Shown here in pieces: positions 1-11,939 of a stretch of DNA of 64,000 nt; position 1 is the first letter of the stretch; the number at the start of each line of letters is the position of its first letter. A model generated the notes under the pieces. The model was given only the letters and a program-made list of their open reading frames with translations, was not told the DNA's origin and searched no databases. The position numbers and the translations under genes are program-made. The DNA comes from Maratus speciosus (taxonomy: Eukaryota; Arthropoda; Arachnida; Araneae; Salticidae), in assembly GCA_963932465.1 (NCBI GenBank), contig OZ010786.1, positions 594,631,038 through 594,695,037 on the forward strand, in the 5' to 3' direction.

Positions 1-555
1 ATTCAAGCCAACAGCAAGGAAAATGCAATAAACCCTACTAATAAAAATCAGCTAAAAAATACATGTATTCGAAAGTAATAGAAGACTATTTCTAGATTCG
101 GTTGCCATGTTTGAAATATCAGATATAAAGTCTTGATGTCTTTTGTCGATTTTATTAACCAAATGTAAACACAGCAATTAAAATATTTAACAATTAAATA
201 AGACTATTATGATAAATTCCAGGAGAGCATATCAAGAATAACTTCATTTTCGAGATAAAAATTATTCCGTACTAAAAGAAAAACAATAGTTTACAATTTA
301 GAATAAAGAAAAGGAGTTTCCAAAGCAAGAAGCAAAAACAAGTGACTGATATTTTTAAAAAGGTGTAATTAAGCTCTTTTTGTACAGTATGTATGGCATC
401 GTTTCTTGTTTACTGTTTTTTATTTTAGTGATTTAGACATAAAGCAAAGGTTTCTGAAGTACTGTGCATATGTTTTTTAAACGTTTCCTTGGTACACTAA
501 AACATAGTTTTTTATGTAGAATTTTCTCTCTTTTTTTGTGTTTGGACCCCATAAA
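1..555. other. No gene recognised
   Basis: AT-rich sequence with scattered short T and A runs. I see no open frame with a recognisable domain, no convincing exon and no clear repeat structure. Confidence 0.5.
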
Positions 556-638
556 CAGTCTTTTTCGGGTTATCCGAGATTTTTCTTATCCGCGATGCCC
601 TTGCCACCCAATTCCGCGGATAATCGGGGCTGTACTGT
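556..638. mobile_element. Short pogo/Tigger-like MITE remnant
   Basis: An 83-bp segment starts CAGTCTTTTTCGGG and ends CGGGGCTGTACTG followed by TA. GGTTATCCG near the left end and CGGATAATCG near the right end are inverted to each other. CAGT ends next to TA fit pogo/Tigger elements. The ends are diverged, so this is an old, tentative call. Confidence 0.4.
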
Positions 639-644
639 ATTTAT

Positions 645-979
645 GTTTGGGTATATTAGTATTATTGCTACACAAATAAAATAAAACATTAGGATCATAA
701 TTTCAGAAGTTATAAATAAAAATATAAAAATATGACTTGAAATTTTGTGTCTAGGCATAGTTTGAACTAAAGGTTTGAAATATCTTGTTAAAATTGAGTA
801 TTGCCATTGAAAAAATTGAAGTTTGGATTCATTTTAATATGTACATGGCCCCCTATGCAAATTTTATGAAAGTCATTTAAAAGTAGGCTTTATTTCCAAT
901 TGTTCGGCACCAGTAACTTTCGTCTACGATAATTTGTTGAGGAGTTAGTAGGGGTTGTTTACTTTTTTCCCACGAATGT
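645..979 (+). mobile_element. Right-half copy of the Tc1-like element seen at 12312-13382
   Basis: From CATTAGGATCATAATTTC to the TTTACTTTTTTCCCACGAATG end this matches the right half of the element at 12312-13382, including GGCCCCCTATGCAA, GACTTTATTTCCAA-type blocks and TTGTTGAGGAGTTAGTAGGG. The left half is absent. No transposase is encoded. Confidence 0.6.
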
Positions 980-1028
980 ACATATGTTGTACTTTGCATT
1001 ATTAATTTTTTTATTCTTTTCAAGCTGT

Positions 1029-1246
1029 TTAACCCCTTAATTCTCGCTCCCGAGATATTCTCGGACTGTGTCTTTTACTCAAATTGTTTGATTGCCACCA
1101 GTTTTATAAAATAGTGAAATTGGCTACATTTTAGTATCGGTTTAGCTGTCATCAAATAAGGGTGACTATTCCTTTTTCATAAAAGTGGTGCCAATAAGCA
1201 ATTTGAATTATTCAACCGTAATTTAATTCGAGCGTTAAGGGGTTAA
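1029..1246. mobile_element. TTAA-flanked MITE, subfamily A
   Basis: TTAA stands at both edges and the inverted ends begin CCCCTTAA. About 17 bp inside the left end is a hairpin, CCGAGATATTCTCGG (6-bp stem, TAT loop). The middle contains a 'ttgccaccagtttt' block and, inverted, 'gtggtgccaat', a layout shared with other TTAA MITEs here. TTAA target duplications and CCC-type ends are those of piggyBac elements. Non-autonomous; no ORF. Confidence 0.7.
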
Positions 1247-2019
1247 AGAATAAAAAACATGCTTTACTATCCTTTTTTGTTTAATTCTAATTTCTAGATG
1301 TTTTTCCGTAAAATTTAGTAGTCTGACATGCTTCAAGTAGCGAACGTGCCGTAACAGAGAATGCTTACTGTATATGTTTTATTAGTTATATTATTACATC
1401 AAGTAATCCAATAGGACTACTTGGTAACTTGAAGGAACGAGCGGTGAATCCATCATCAATAAAACACAGGTACTGAACAGGTAATTAGCATTACGGGGTT
1501 TCCTAGCTGATATCAGCTTAACACCCAGACTAGGAAATTGGAATGTCTTAAGTTTTAATGAGCCATTGGGAAAAAGTTAAACTGTAGCAAAGCTACTAGA
1601 AGAGTAAAAGAAGTTAACAAGAGAAAATAAGAAATTTAAGAAAAAAGGGGATAAAATTAAATTTTAAGGTATAATCTTAAGATGAAAGAAAGTTAACAAT
1701 AAATCTTAAAAAATACAAGAATCATAAAATAAGTAAAGTCAAACTGTAGTTGTAAAATTACTATAAGGAATTTAGAAAGTTAAAGTTAGTACTGTTCAGA
1801 GAAACACTCACCAAGCAAGGGCAAGAAAAGCCAGGGTGGCAAACCCACAACATCCAACCAAACAAGGGACTAATCAGGGCCATACATTTTATTTTTTAAG
1901 TTTTACAATTTTTATGGTCTCTATAGTATATAGAGAGTTTTTTTATTTTTTTAAGAAAAATATATAAAAAGGTAAGACAAAAATAGAAGAGGCAAAATAA
2001 AGCGTGGTGAACTCAGATG

Positions 2020-4702
2020 TTACTGAGTGTCCATAATTGTGGAAAACCTGGGCCGTTTCCGATGGTGGGGTTCAAAAGCGTCATAATCCGGTAGGTCCGC
2101 TACGATTTCATTAGGGAGGTCGAAAATATTTTCATAAATTTTTTTGGCTAAGTCGTTTATGCGCTTACGTAAGGTAGTAGTTTTAAGGTCTCTTCGGTCC
2201 GTGGAGTTGCGAAGATAACGAGATGCGTTACGGACAGTACGCAGGTTGGAATTGTGCAAGCGACTAAGGGTGTCCATAGTGGTCTTACAAGTGAAGCCCC
2301 AGACCGGACTGGCATAGGTTATGATGGGAAGGATGCATGAGTTATAGAGAATTAATTTATTGTGGACAGACAAGGTTTTACTGTTAAGGAGAGGTTTTAT
2401 AGAGTTAAAGGCTCCAGCGACTTTACCTCTGATGGAGAAAATGTGATTTTTCCAAGTTAAGCGGCGGTCCAGAATGACCCCCAAGATACTTAGCTTGGTC
2501 TGACCAAGGGATAACAGTGTTGTTAATAATGATTCTGTTAGGGAAAATTATTTTGCGAGAGAAATATACTGCAGTAGTTTTAGTTTCATTTATGACAACG
2601 CGCCAAAGCATACACCAGTTCATGAAGTCATCAACGTGAGTCTGTAGGTACCTGTATACAGTATGCGGGTGGTGTGCCGAAGCATAAATACAGGTGTCGT
2701 CCGCATAAAGAGCGAGGTGAGTGTGCAAGGAGCGTGGGATATCGTTAAAGAAAATGTTAAATAAAAATGGTCCCAACACGCTCCCCTGGAGGATGCCCGC
2801 TCGGATAAGGAGAATAATAGAAAGAATGTTGTTTATGCGGACTTGAAAAGAGCGGTCGCAAAGGTATGAATATATTAAATGTATAAGTCTGGGATGAAAA
2901 CCGAGCTGAATTAGTTTGTAAATGAGGCCCATATGCCAGACCTTGTCAAATGCCTTTGCGACATCAAGAAAGATAGCAGCTGCGGGAATTTTTGCATTGA
3001 GTTTCTCGCTGAGAAACTCAACAACCCTAAAAAGCTGGTGTTGTGTTGAGTGTTTTGGGCGAAAACCAAACTGCTCGGGCATGAGAATGTTGTGCTGTTA
3101 AATGAAATCCTGCAACTGGGTACGAATGACACGTTCCACAACTTTACTGATAGAAGGTAGCAAGGAGATAGGTCTGTAATTAGTGGGGTCTGACAGGTTA
3201 GTTCCAGGTTTTGGAATAGGAGAGATTATAGAAAGTTTCCAAGGCTTAGGGAAGTAGATATGTTTTAAGATTGCATTAGTGAGGTCAGTGATATAGATTA
3301 TGCAATTAGGAGGAAGGTTTCTAAGAGCAGAGTTAGTAATTTTATCGTATCCTGGGGTTTTACGCTTTTTGAGTTTTTTGATAATATTGTGGATAACAAT
3401 AGGTTGAATTTTAGGGGGGGATCTTGAGGGGGGTAGCCAAAAAGTTCCGAACTGTCTCGTTAACAGGGTCAAGGTGAGCTTGGTTTGCAAGGGTAGGATT
3501 AGGAGAAAATTGGGTGGCATAAGAATTAGCAAGCATGTTAGCTTTTTCTTGGTCAGTATAAGCAGTAACATTGTTAGTTGTGAGGGAAGGGATGGAAGTG
3601 TAATGTTTATTCAGTTTGCGTTTAAGAATCGAAAGAGAGTTGTCTTCGTACGATAAAGTTTTGAGAAAGTTGTTCCAATTTTTCTGTTTTTCTTTATAAA
3701 GACTGTTTTTAATTTTATTGTTTAACCTATTGAGAAGGGGTTTAATGGAAGGGTCTCTTGAATTTTGAAAATGTCGCAGGAGCCGATTACGCTGTTTGAT
3801 AAGGTTGTAAATATAACGGTGTGGGACGAAGGCAAAATTATTTTTGAAGGTATTAAATGTAGAAAAATTTTGAGCATTAGTGATATCAGAGTTGAGATGT
3901 TCAACAGCCGCATGAATGTCATCGGTATTGTTAATATCAGGGAAGGTAATGTCCTGAGAATTAAGGTAATTAGTAAATTTATTCCAGTCAATAGCCACGG
4001 AAGGGGGGGGGGGAGGATTAATAATATCTATTTTAAAGCAGACAGGCAGGTGATCAGAGGATAGATCATTAATAACTGTAGAGTAGATAGGGTAAGGAAG
4101 ATTTTTGGAAAGAGCAAGATCAATGATAGAGTCCCGGGCACCAGGCACTTTGGTAATGTGTGTTGGTCTGGGTGGTGCATGAAGATTTAATTTTAAGTTT
4201 TGGACTAAGTTGTGAAGAGAGGTACCCCGCCGAGAATTGCCATGGCAATTCCAGCGCCTGCTTTTGCATTGTAATCGCCTACGAAAAAGCAGTGGTGATG
4301 TTGAGAAAAAAGTTGTGTAAGACTATTAACAGGTAAGTTACCAGTGGGTGGAGCATAAATAGAAGATAATTTAATATTGATATGAGGAAGTTGAAGATTA
4401 ATACTGGTATACTCAAGATCATTAAAGGTGTGGTTGTGCGATTGGTAGTGTGGAAGATGGTTCTTGATGTAAATAGCGGTACCTCCTCTGTGCGTACCAT
4501 CCGCACGAGGTGTATGGAATAGCCTGTACCCAGGGATGTTAATGTTGAAAGTGGGGTTGAAAGTCTCCTGTAAGAAAATAACATCAATTTGGGGATGTTC
4601 GTGAATAAAGAGTTTAAGTTCGTTAAGTTTATTCTGCAAGGAGTTACAGTTCCAGGAAAGAAAAATTAGTGAGGAAAAGGTAGAAGAGGAATTACTCATC
4701 AT
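2020..4702 (-). pseudogene. LINE ORF2 (endonuclease plus reverse transcriptase), broken by frameshifts and a stop
   Basis: The start is MMSNSSS at 4702. The endonuclease part (4702-4205, then from 4148) shows SWNCNSLQNK, FLQET, GDYNAK and SDHLPV, which carry the expected Asn, Glu, Asp and His active-site residues. Reverse transcriptase follows: NYRPISLL (about 3.17 kb), FLDVAKAFD with the first catalytic Asp, and YADDT with the catalytic Asp pair. The tail (2484-2020) contains YNSCILPIITYASPVW, typical after the jockey RT domain, and ends IMDTQ-stop. Visible lesions: a frame change near 4.25 kb, one in the G-rich run near 3.42 kb, an in-frame TAA near 3.09 kb and a frame change near 2.47 kb. 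The enzyme family nicks target DNA and primes reverse transcription on it; this copy cannot. Confidence 0.88.
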
Positions 4703-6347
4703 TAAATGTGTTAAATTCCGTGGCTAAAGTTTCTGTAGCACTCATAAGGATGGGTATTTTTTCTATTGGATCTTGTATATTTTTAGTTTGGTTAGCAATA
4801 TTTTTGAAACATTGGATGAATTTGTTAAATTTCAGGAGTTCTTTCATCTCCTTGAAGGTCTTGAATATTTCTTTTAAGTCATTAGCATAATTAGAACTAG
4901 TGGGTTGTTCTGGTGTTGCATTTTGAGTGTCATTTGGCTTATTTGGTGTAGTGTTTTCAGAGTTAGGGTCTTGGGTGTGAGAAGGGAGCGGAGCCGGGGC
5001 TTCAGTAGGTTTTTCTTCTGGTTTTTTGGCCTCTGGCTTACGGACATAATTATATGTAGATAAAAGTTCCGCCATTGGTTTCGGAATGATTTTAGGATTT
5101 TCTTTACGGGCGGTTTTGGGGTCCTGCTGTTTTTTATGAAACTGGGGGTTTTGGGGCAACCACGATAAGTAACCACGTGCTCACCATAACAATTTGAACA
5201 TTTGGGGATGATCTTTCCAATTTTATTGCACTGGGGAGTTAGATGCTCTTCCGAATATTTGGCGCATTTTGGCGGCAGGCGGCAAATCTCGCTGGAATGT
5301 CCAAATTTCTGGCAACGGTAGCATTGCTTTACGATGTTAGTTCCTTTAAAACGCTCAATATGTACTTTAATGTAGCAGATTTCGTGAATTTGGTAGATTT
5401 CTTCGAATTTTTCACGTGGGAGAACATTGACGACGTAGAGGGGCTAGGTCGACCGGTCTTTCTACTTTTCATCATCGAGGATCTATTGACCACGAAATTA
5501 TGTTCTTTAAGAGCTTCAATTATGACCTGGGGGTCGGTATATGGGGGAATTCCCTAATGACGACTTTCCTGGGGCGCTGTTCCGCGGGGCTCAGGGTTGT
5601 ATAAGGAATTGTTTTAGAATCAAGATAGTCTTGTGTTTTACGGAAGTCTGCATCAGTTTTACAGTGGATTTTGAGTAATTCACCGTCCAGTTTAATCAAG
5701 GGATTGCTGTCGTTGAGTTTTTTAATCTCACTTGCAAGTTCCGTCCACTTACCTTGGGACTCAATATAGAAGGGGTGGATTTTTGGTTTTTTAGGGACTA
5801 CTTCAGTAGTGGAGCTACCGGCTGACTCTCCTTGAGGGGGCTCAGAAGAATCCATGTTATTTTCGTCTAGGTATTTTTCAGAAATATTGGCATATTTATT
5901 CTTTAAGGGAATAGTAGATTTGAGATCATTTCTCCTACGTTTTAGTGTATTAGCAGGGGTGAAGCCGTCATCTGAGTTCACCGCAATTGCCTTGAGTTTT
6001 GTTAAGATGTCAATTAGATCATAGTCATGATCATAGATAAAAGTTTTAAATTCTCTTAGTTGACTTAATTTTAGGGGGTCAAATGGCTCATTGAACAAAA
6101 ACATAAGATTATTGAGAAGATTACTCACGCTAGTCTTGTTTTGAGGATTCGTCAGGTAGTCATCTTTACTTAAAAGTCTCATTATGTAGTTATCACAATC
6201 TTGCAGGAATTGCTGTACAATCAGTCTTTGTACTTCATCCACTACTCCGGGAAATTCCATCCACGCAGCAGCTAAATCTGATTTCTCCTCTCCATTCAGG
6301 ATGCGGAGTGCATTGTCAGAAAATTTAAATGGGTCCTCAGTACCCAT
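4692..6347 (-). pseudogene. LINE ORF1 (Gag-like nucleic-acid-binding protein), frameshifted
   Basis: The reading starts at MGTEDPFKF (6347) and stays open to about 5520. It then continues in other frames to a stop at 4692. The first 275 residues hold an acidic N-terminal half and a segment ending YTTLSPAEQRPRKVVIRE, which resembles the domain before the zinc knuckles in jockey ORF1 proteins. After a frame change near 5540, positions 5340-5165 encode a CCHC knuckle, CYRCQKFGHSSEIC, followed by two more Cys-rich knuckle-like segments. The C-terminal third (5159-4692) is proline/lysine-rich with a final helical stretch. ORF1 proteins of this class bind the element RNA. The TAA stop overlaps the ORF2 ATG. 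At least two frame changes are needed, so no full product can be made. Confidence 0.8.
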
Positions 6348-6609
6348 TATTGTCGTCGGTGAACCCTCTATATATTACTACTATGATGCATCAAGTCCAG
6401 GAAACAGTCACTTATTCGTACGAACTAGTTACTATTAAGTGTCACTATCAGCACCACCACTCATTCGATAATACTTGCAAAAGATCCCGCAAGTTCTAAA
6501 AACATTGAACTGCGACTACGATCTCTTGAGAATAAAACGATCAGCACAGAGAAAACACGTCTGTTCTCTCCAAGAGGTACCAACCAGCTGTCTGATCTGA
6601 GTCAATAAA

Positions 6610-7087
6610 ACAACGTGTGAGAAAAAGATATTTAATAATTAAGTTTAATTCTTTTTCCGGTGGCAGTATTATTATTTTTTTGTTAATTTCTTAAGACATT
6701 AAGAATACATAAAATGGTAGCAAAAAATATGTTAAAATGGTTTATGCATCACTATACTTTAAATATTTATAAATCAGCAAGTAAATGTCAAAGGTAAGAT
6801 AATTGTAATGTTCAGAAATAAATGGAAGATAATTTTATTTGAATTAATGATCTTTCATATTTCTATACTTTTTTAAAACCTGTTCAATTGGGGTACTACT
6901 TAAATTTTAAAAAAAATTTGACGGTGGGTTGTAACATATACGAGCCAGTTGTTATTTATCTGCTTTATTCGCACAACTTGAATAATAATTTCTGCCATAA
7001 TACCTGATATCGTTTATTTAAACAAACTGTTCCGTGACATTATTCTTTGAGAACATTTGCATTTCAAATAAAATTCTTTCCTTTGTC
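6610..7087. other. No gene recognised
   Basis: AT-rich spacer between the LINE 5' end and the first copy of a dispersed repeat. No recognised domain or repeat. Confidence 0.4.
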
Positions 7088-7290
7088 GTCTGTTATTCAG
7101 GGGTCATACTTGTGAAATTTCAAGACCAGGAAATCTTCAGCACCAGTATTTTCATGCAGAAAATCTCGTCTTAAATAGGGCGAAACTTCACACGTTAACG
7201 TAGATTTATTTTTTTCTATAAAGAATACTGATATTTGTCGTGAAAAATTCCATAAAACGTACGACCCTTCATTATTAATGCCGAAGGATG
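7088..7290 (+). repeat. Dispersed repeat R1, copy 1
   Basis: Shares a colinear block with 47455-47645: a 'caggggtc.tac/gt' start, ATTTCAAGACCAG, 'tagatttattttt', 'tatttgtc.tgaaaaatt' and 'cgtacgacc'. Both copies lie on the + strand and are clearly diverged. No ends, tail or coding capacity were found; it could be part of a larger element or a 3' UTR. Confidence 0.6.
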
Positions 7291-7318
7291 TAACAGGAAT
7301 TTGTTGTTTTATTATATA

Positions 7319-7524
7319 TTAATCTTTTGCGCTCGGCGTCTCTTACACAAATTTTATTCCATCGGCACCGCTTTTTAAAAAGAAGTTTCGTTAAAGTACA
7401 CAATTTCAAAAATCCTCTGATTAAATGAGGTACATTTTATTTTCCTTTATTACTGGTGCCAGAAACAAGTTTTGCAATGAAAGATTATGTCTCCGCTCCG
7501 GAGCCCTCGAGTGCAAAGGATTAA
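7319..7524. mobile_element. TTAA-flanked MITE, subfamily J copy 1
   Basis: TTAA lies at both edges, with inverted ends TCTTTTGCGCTC and GAGTGCAAAGGA. The inner part (GGCGTCTCTTACACAA, then 'tttattttcctttattactggtg') matches the copy at 62738-62944. Near the right end lies the palindrome GCTCCGGAGC. piggyBac-type by its TTAA sites; no ORF. Confidence 0.75.
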
Positions 7525-8337
7525 CCTTCGATATGCAGGAAAACTTGCCAGTGAAGAACAGCACAGTCAAATGACGCCAAAGTTCATGAGAGAACACCAA
7601 CTCTACTAATTAGACTTTATGGCAACAACAAAGATTAAATCTGAGAGAGTAGCGTTACAAAGAGGTAGTTATATTTTATTTATCTGACGTAAGTACAACA
7701 AACAGTATTCGAACTCAGTGCCAGATTTCCAACGGCTTCCAGATACGTTCGGCTTTTTGTCCTCGTTCGGTCAGTGTCAGTATGTCATGCGATCGGCATT
7801 GTGGTGCTCGTACGGCCATCATCGTATGTATAGTGACTTAGAAAAACATTCAGCTATTGAAAATGAATTCGGCGCTGTTTAGGCATCACGTTATAATCCG
7901 CGATTGTTTTTATTTTTCATTTTTTTAATTTCTTTTTATTCTTTTTTACGAAGTAAGCAATAAAATAAACTACAAAAAATAGTTTCAATGCATTTTTTTC
8001 TCTCTGACGGCCAAGAAAGATTGTAAAGCATTTTTTATGGTAAGGTGGTACAGCCACCTTCCAAGACTTTTTGGAGTATTTTTAATATTTTGTATGCAGA
8101 TGTTTATCTTAATTACTTGAAAGCAATAGATTTGATAAATATGGTAAAAATCAATTTTTTTTAAATATAAATCTTGGGTTGCTTTCCAGGAAAAAACGCA
8201 GATCAGTGAATAGTATATTGCATGTACGACCATCAGGTGGTCAAGTAAAAAAGTGCTAAATATGTTGCCAAAATTGTCAAAATTGCCAACATTTTCTGAC
8301 AAAAATATTTTGCCTTTTTAAATTCAGGCTGGAAAAC
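7525..8337. other. No gene recognised; one GC-richer patch
   Basis: About 7720-7890 is less AT-rich than its surroundings (contains CGTTCGGTCAGTGTCAGTATG-like text, CpGs and ATCATCGTATGTAT). It could be a fragment of an old element leader or a 5' exon, but no domain or supporting splice pair was found. Confidence 0.25.
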
Positions 8338-8510
8338 ATAGTAATTTTTTTTCAATAGCAATACCCAAGTTTGACAACATTAATGAATTCTACACACTTA
8401 AATCAGCCTAAAAACAAATTAGCATGAAATTCGCGTGATTAGTTTCAGAGAAATTATGTAAGTATTTTAAAATGAAACTATTTTAGTGACTGCATCCATG
8501 TAAGTTTGGT
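8338..8510 (-). mobile_element. Fragment of the Tc1-like element family (left-half type)
   Basis: Matches 12476-12620 of the element at 12312-13382: TTCAATAGCAATAC, GAACTCTG-type and CAGCCTAAAAACAAATT-type blocks, ending TGCATC. The terminal inverted repeat itself is missing. Confidence 0.55.
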
Positions 8511-9299
8511 ACCAAAGCGTTATACGTAAGCGAACAAACTTAATGCTGGAATCAGGCGTAAATTAACACAGTTGTGCCACCTCGTGGACGGAGTGATAAT
8601 TCAGATACGCGAGCTCTTAGTGTGGCGCGTATTATATAAATCTTCAGTCACTCATGGAAATGAATTTTGTTACCATATTTATTGCAATATAATGGCGTAG
8701 CGAGAGAGGCTTCCAGACGCACTTGACACCACGAAGTTTGCTTCGCCTTATCAGAAGCTCTTCCGTTATTAATCAAGGTGAAATAAACTTTACAATTTTA
8801 GTGGTGTCAGTAAGAAAACAGTTAGGTATCTAGCTGTAGTTCACACTCCATCCGTTACGTGGCGCATGACCTTGATTTATGTGACCTCGCTTTTAATCTT
8901 GCGGTTACTTCTCCCATTTAAGATAGGACGCTTACTTATACTGCTTTGTTTGGAACTCGATTGTCGAAAAGCTACAGAATAACTATGTCACTTCTTTTAA
9001 TGTATTATTTCCTACCAATATGAAAATTCCAGTCCCTTAATATATTTCGACAATTGTGAGCACAAATGTTTCAATAAAATGAGTAAAATATTTTTTTTTT
9101 CAAATTATTCTTTTCTCCATATCGTAAACAATGTTGCCGCATCTGACTGATTTTTTATTTAGCAATTCCGAATTCTCGCCATTATATATTAATAGTTATG
9201 TTTGCTTTATATAATGATAGCCATTCCATAAATAAAACAAAAGAAAATTAGTATTGAAAATTTTCTGGTGTGAATTCAATATATCTAAATGAAAATCCG

Positions 9300-9930
9300 A
9301 TAGATGTCGCAACACTGATCATACACGGCCCCTTAAACCATCATTTTGATGTTTTTTAATCATAATCCGAAAACTACTTTGAAGAAAAATTTGAAATTAG
9401 AATTCGCATAAAGCAGGTCATAATAAATTTAAATCTATCAAAAAGATAGTTGCAATTCATATTTTTTTCGAATATTAATTTCATAATTTATTATTCATAT
9501 TATATTTTTTTTAATTACAAATTCAATGTGTTTATGTTTAGGATTTTTTGGTATTATAACCTCCAAAAAAGTTATCACATTAGGATTATAATTTCAGAAG
9601 TTATTAATAAAAATATGAAAATGTAATTTTTCATTAGCTGTTCTAAATTTTGAATGTTTAACATTCAAAAACTTATCCAAATGATTTGAAGTTTCGTCTT
9701 TAGGCATAGTTTGAACCGAATTTTTAAAACATATTGTCAAAATTGTGTGTTGTCATTAAAAAACAAAGTTTTTTCTGGTTTTGATTTGTATATGGCCCCC
9801 TAAGCAAAATTTATATACATCATTTAAAAGTAATATTTATTTCCATTCGATTGGTACCAGTAACTTACTTCTATTCTATTTACTTGCAGAGTTAACAGGA
9901 GGTGCATACTTTTTTTTTTCCACGACTGAC
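9300..9930 (+). mobile_element. Fragment of the Tc1-like element family (interior and right end)
   Basis: Matches 12758-13380: CGGCCCCTTAAACCA, TTCGAATATTAATTTCAT, CATTAGGATTATAATTTCAG and the TACTTTTTTTTTTCCACG end. It may belong to the same insertion as 8338-8510, with unrelated sequence (8511-9299) between them. Confidence 0.6.
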
Positions 9931-9962
9931 ATCTATCTCTGTGAATATTCTGTAAACTAATT

Positions 9963-10040
9963 ATAACCTTTTGCACTCGAGAGGAGACTCTCACTAACTG
10001 CTAGTGTTATTATGTGTCCCGTGTAAATTAGGTCTCCAAA
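9963..10040. mobile_element. One end of a subfamily-J-like TTAA MITE
   Basis: TATAACCTTTTGCACTCGAG resembles the J end, and GAGAGGAGACTCTC directly follows (5-bp stem hairpin) at the expected place. The other end was not found and the TTAA is altered to ATAA. Confidence 0.4.
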
Positions 10041-10483
10041 TGAGCTGGACACAAGTATTTTAAAGTATTTTCCTTCGCCTTATCTTATGGAAGAATTATC
10101 TGCCACTAAAGATGGAGAGAAAATAAAAAGATAACAAGTGGGTAAGTATGATCACAGATCGTACAGAGGGTTTCACTTAATATTCTTTTCAAAACACTTA
10201 AACCTTTTTCTAAATCTGTTAGTTCCACATTTCGCAACCAGGGGGCGCACTATATTCTAAAGAAACCTCTATCCGAACGAAACTCAGTTATTCAACCTAT
10301 CCGTAAATTTATTAGTCGAGGAGATCGGGCCCATAGCACTCGAGATAGTTAGGAACCCCCTGACTGTAAAAAGTGGAACTAAAATATGTAAAGCTATAGT
10401 GCATAATATGAAAGAGTGGTCAAAGGGCTGTCGGCAAACGTTAGAAAAGTGACCTCCGCGTGAAAAGGGTAGAGGATAGAAAA

Positions 10484-10775
10484 ATTGCTTAAAATACACA
10501 AGTTAGTGAACGGTGGGGGTAAATATAAGACTTTTTGAAATTTTTATAATTTGTCGTGTGATTGCAAGGGTTCAGTTATAAGCATTCAAAATTTCAAGTC
10601 TTTAACATACTTAGGTGCTCAGTTAGAAAAAAAAAAAAAAGCTTAAAATACACAAGTTAGAACCCATACGGGTAAATATAAGACTTTTCAAAATTTTATG
10701 ATTTGTCGTTTGAAGTGAAGTGTTCAGCTGTAAGTATCCAAAATTTTATGTGTCCTACACATAGTTTTTGAGAAC
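10484..10775 (+). repeat. Direct tandem duplication, about 155-bp unit, two copies
   Basis: TTAAAATACACAAGTTAG, GGGTAAATATAAGACTTTT, 'atttgtcgt' and 'tcaaaattt' blocks recur in order in both copies, which are separated by an A-run near 10628-10641. No coding potential seen. Confidence 0.65.
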
Positions 10776-10832
10776 AGGCTCTGTGACTGATAGACAGAGT
10801 AGTAAGACGAATAGGGTTTAGTCAGATGAACG

Positions 10833-11025
10833 CAGTGTTGCCAGATTGGGGGCTGTTTTGTCCCCAAATTGTTGATTGTCACCGCTTTTTTGAAATAGAA
10901 ATATTCCGCCTATTTAAAAATAGATTAAAAATTCCGAAAGATAAGGCGAAAAAAAAAAGCTATTTTAAAAAAGTGGTGACAGTCAAATAATCTGAATTTA
11001 AAAAGTCCCCAATCTGGAAACACTG
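10833..11025. mobile_element. hAT MITE with exact 8-bp target duplication
   Basis: The ends are CAGTGTTGCCAGATTGGGG and, inverted, CAGTGTTTCCAGATTGGGG. GATGAACG lies immediately outside both ends (10825-10832 and 11026-11033). An 8-bp duplication with CAG ends identifies a hAT-superfamily insertion. The 193-bp element has no ORF. Pairing extends further inward (ACCGCTTTTTT against AAAAAAGTGGT). Confidence 0.85.
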
Positions 11026-11405
11026 GATGAACGAAACCCTAAAAAATAGTCACTTGGACTTACATGTATCGACCCTTTGTCAAAAGGCTAACAACAGACT
11101 ATGTTTACAAATGTGCATATAGCCAATTTTCTTTTAATATTGTTTGACACCAATTCAGGCATGCAACAATAAATCAAGCCTCTATAAATGCTTCATTCGA
11201 TAATAATATTTTTTTGTATCTTGAAACCTTTTAGACAATTTTTAAAATGGCATTATCTAATCTCTCCCGCATTCACTTTTAAAAAATTTAGGCGCGCCTG
11301 CTGTAAGGTTAAACCTTATCGGTCTTATGTCACCTCCCATGTGAAATCCGTAATTTGCCGTATAAATCGTATAGGCAAATGTGAGGCGACAAGATTATCC
11401 CGTTC

Positions 11406-11519
11406 GAAACCCGCATCTCTTACACGATTTTTATTCAGTTGGCATCACTTTTATTTAAGCACCACTTTCAGTTGTACTTTGAAAACATGCGCAAGAGAGA
11501 CGTGCTATACAATTTATTA
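11406..11519. mobile_element. Fragment related to TTAA MITE subfamily J
   Basis: GCATCTCTTACACGATTTTTATTC and the following block correspond to the GGCGTCTCTTACAC start of the J copies. A weaker relative lies near 13560-13640. Ends are not preserved. Confidence 0.4.
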
Positions 11520-11754
11520 TTAACAATCCAGCCGCCAGAAACGCTATTTTCGTGTTCCAGTTGGTTAATTTTAAAATTCAGATTTCTTTCCCACCACTTT
11601 TTTTAAAAGCGGTTAATTCGGCGTATTATCGCATTGTTTTATTTGTAATTAAATAAAGTGACTATTTCTACTTCAAAAAAGAGGTGGGTATCGAACAATC
11701 TTAATTTTAAAAAAAGTAACTCACTGAAAAAGTCGCTCGCGGCTGAAGGTTTAA
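11520..11754. mobile_element. TTAA-flanked MITE, subfamily N
   Basis: TTAA at both edges; inverted ends carry CAGCCGCC and GGCTGAAGG. The interior has the inverted pair CCCACCACTTTTTT and AAAAAAGAGGTGGG. A weak hairpin (AAACG..CGTGTT) sits near the left end. The next MITE begins only 9 bp further on. Confidence 0.55.
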
Positions 11755-11762
11755 TACATACT

Positions 11763-11939
11763 CATGGCTGCTAACTTGTACGGTTTTTTTTTTTTTTTTT
11801 TTTTTGTTACCACTAAAATTTAATAGAAATTTTTGTGCTGTTTCGTCGTTAGAAATCGGTACGTTTCGACGATTATTTTAAGTAAAATCTAATACTAAAT
11901 TTTAGAGATGACGAAAATCCGTACAAGTTGGCAGCTATG
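11763..11939. mobile_element. MITE family Y, copy 1
   Basis: The ends CATGGCTGCTAACTTGTACG and CGTACAAGTTGGCAGCTATG are inverted repeats. The same family occurs at 45307-45454. CATACT precedes and TATACT follows, a 6-bp target duplication with one mismatch. A T-run is expanded just inside the left end. No ORF. Confidence 0.75.

Larger units (their letters stand above)
1560..6605 (-). mobile_element. Jockey-type non-LTR retrotransposon (LINE), nearly full length, decayed
   Basis: Read on the - strand: 5' UTR (about 6605-6348), ORF1 with zinc knuckles, ORF2 with AP-type endonuclease and reverse transcriptase, then a 3' UTR. ORF1 stop and ORF2 start overlap by 11 bp, a usual jockey-clade layout. 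The 5' edge is put near 6605, where a CAGCTG/CTGATCTGAGTC-rich leader ends; the 3' edge is uncertain (about 1.5-2.0 kb) because no poly(A) tail or target duplication could be fixed. Frameshifts and stops in both ORFs make it non-autonomous. Confidence 0.85.

Noticed and set aside
8625..8660. TATA box plus initiator (TATATAAAT..TCAGTC)
   Set aside because: The spacing is about half of what core promoters use, and no transcript features follow.
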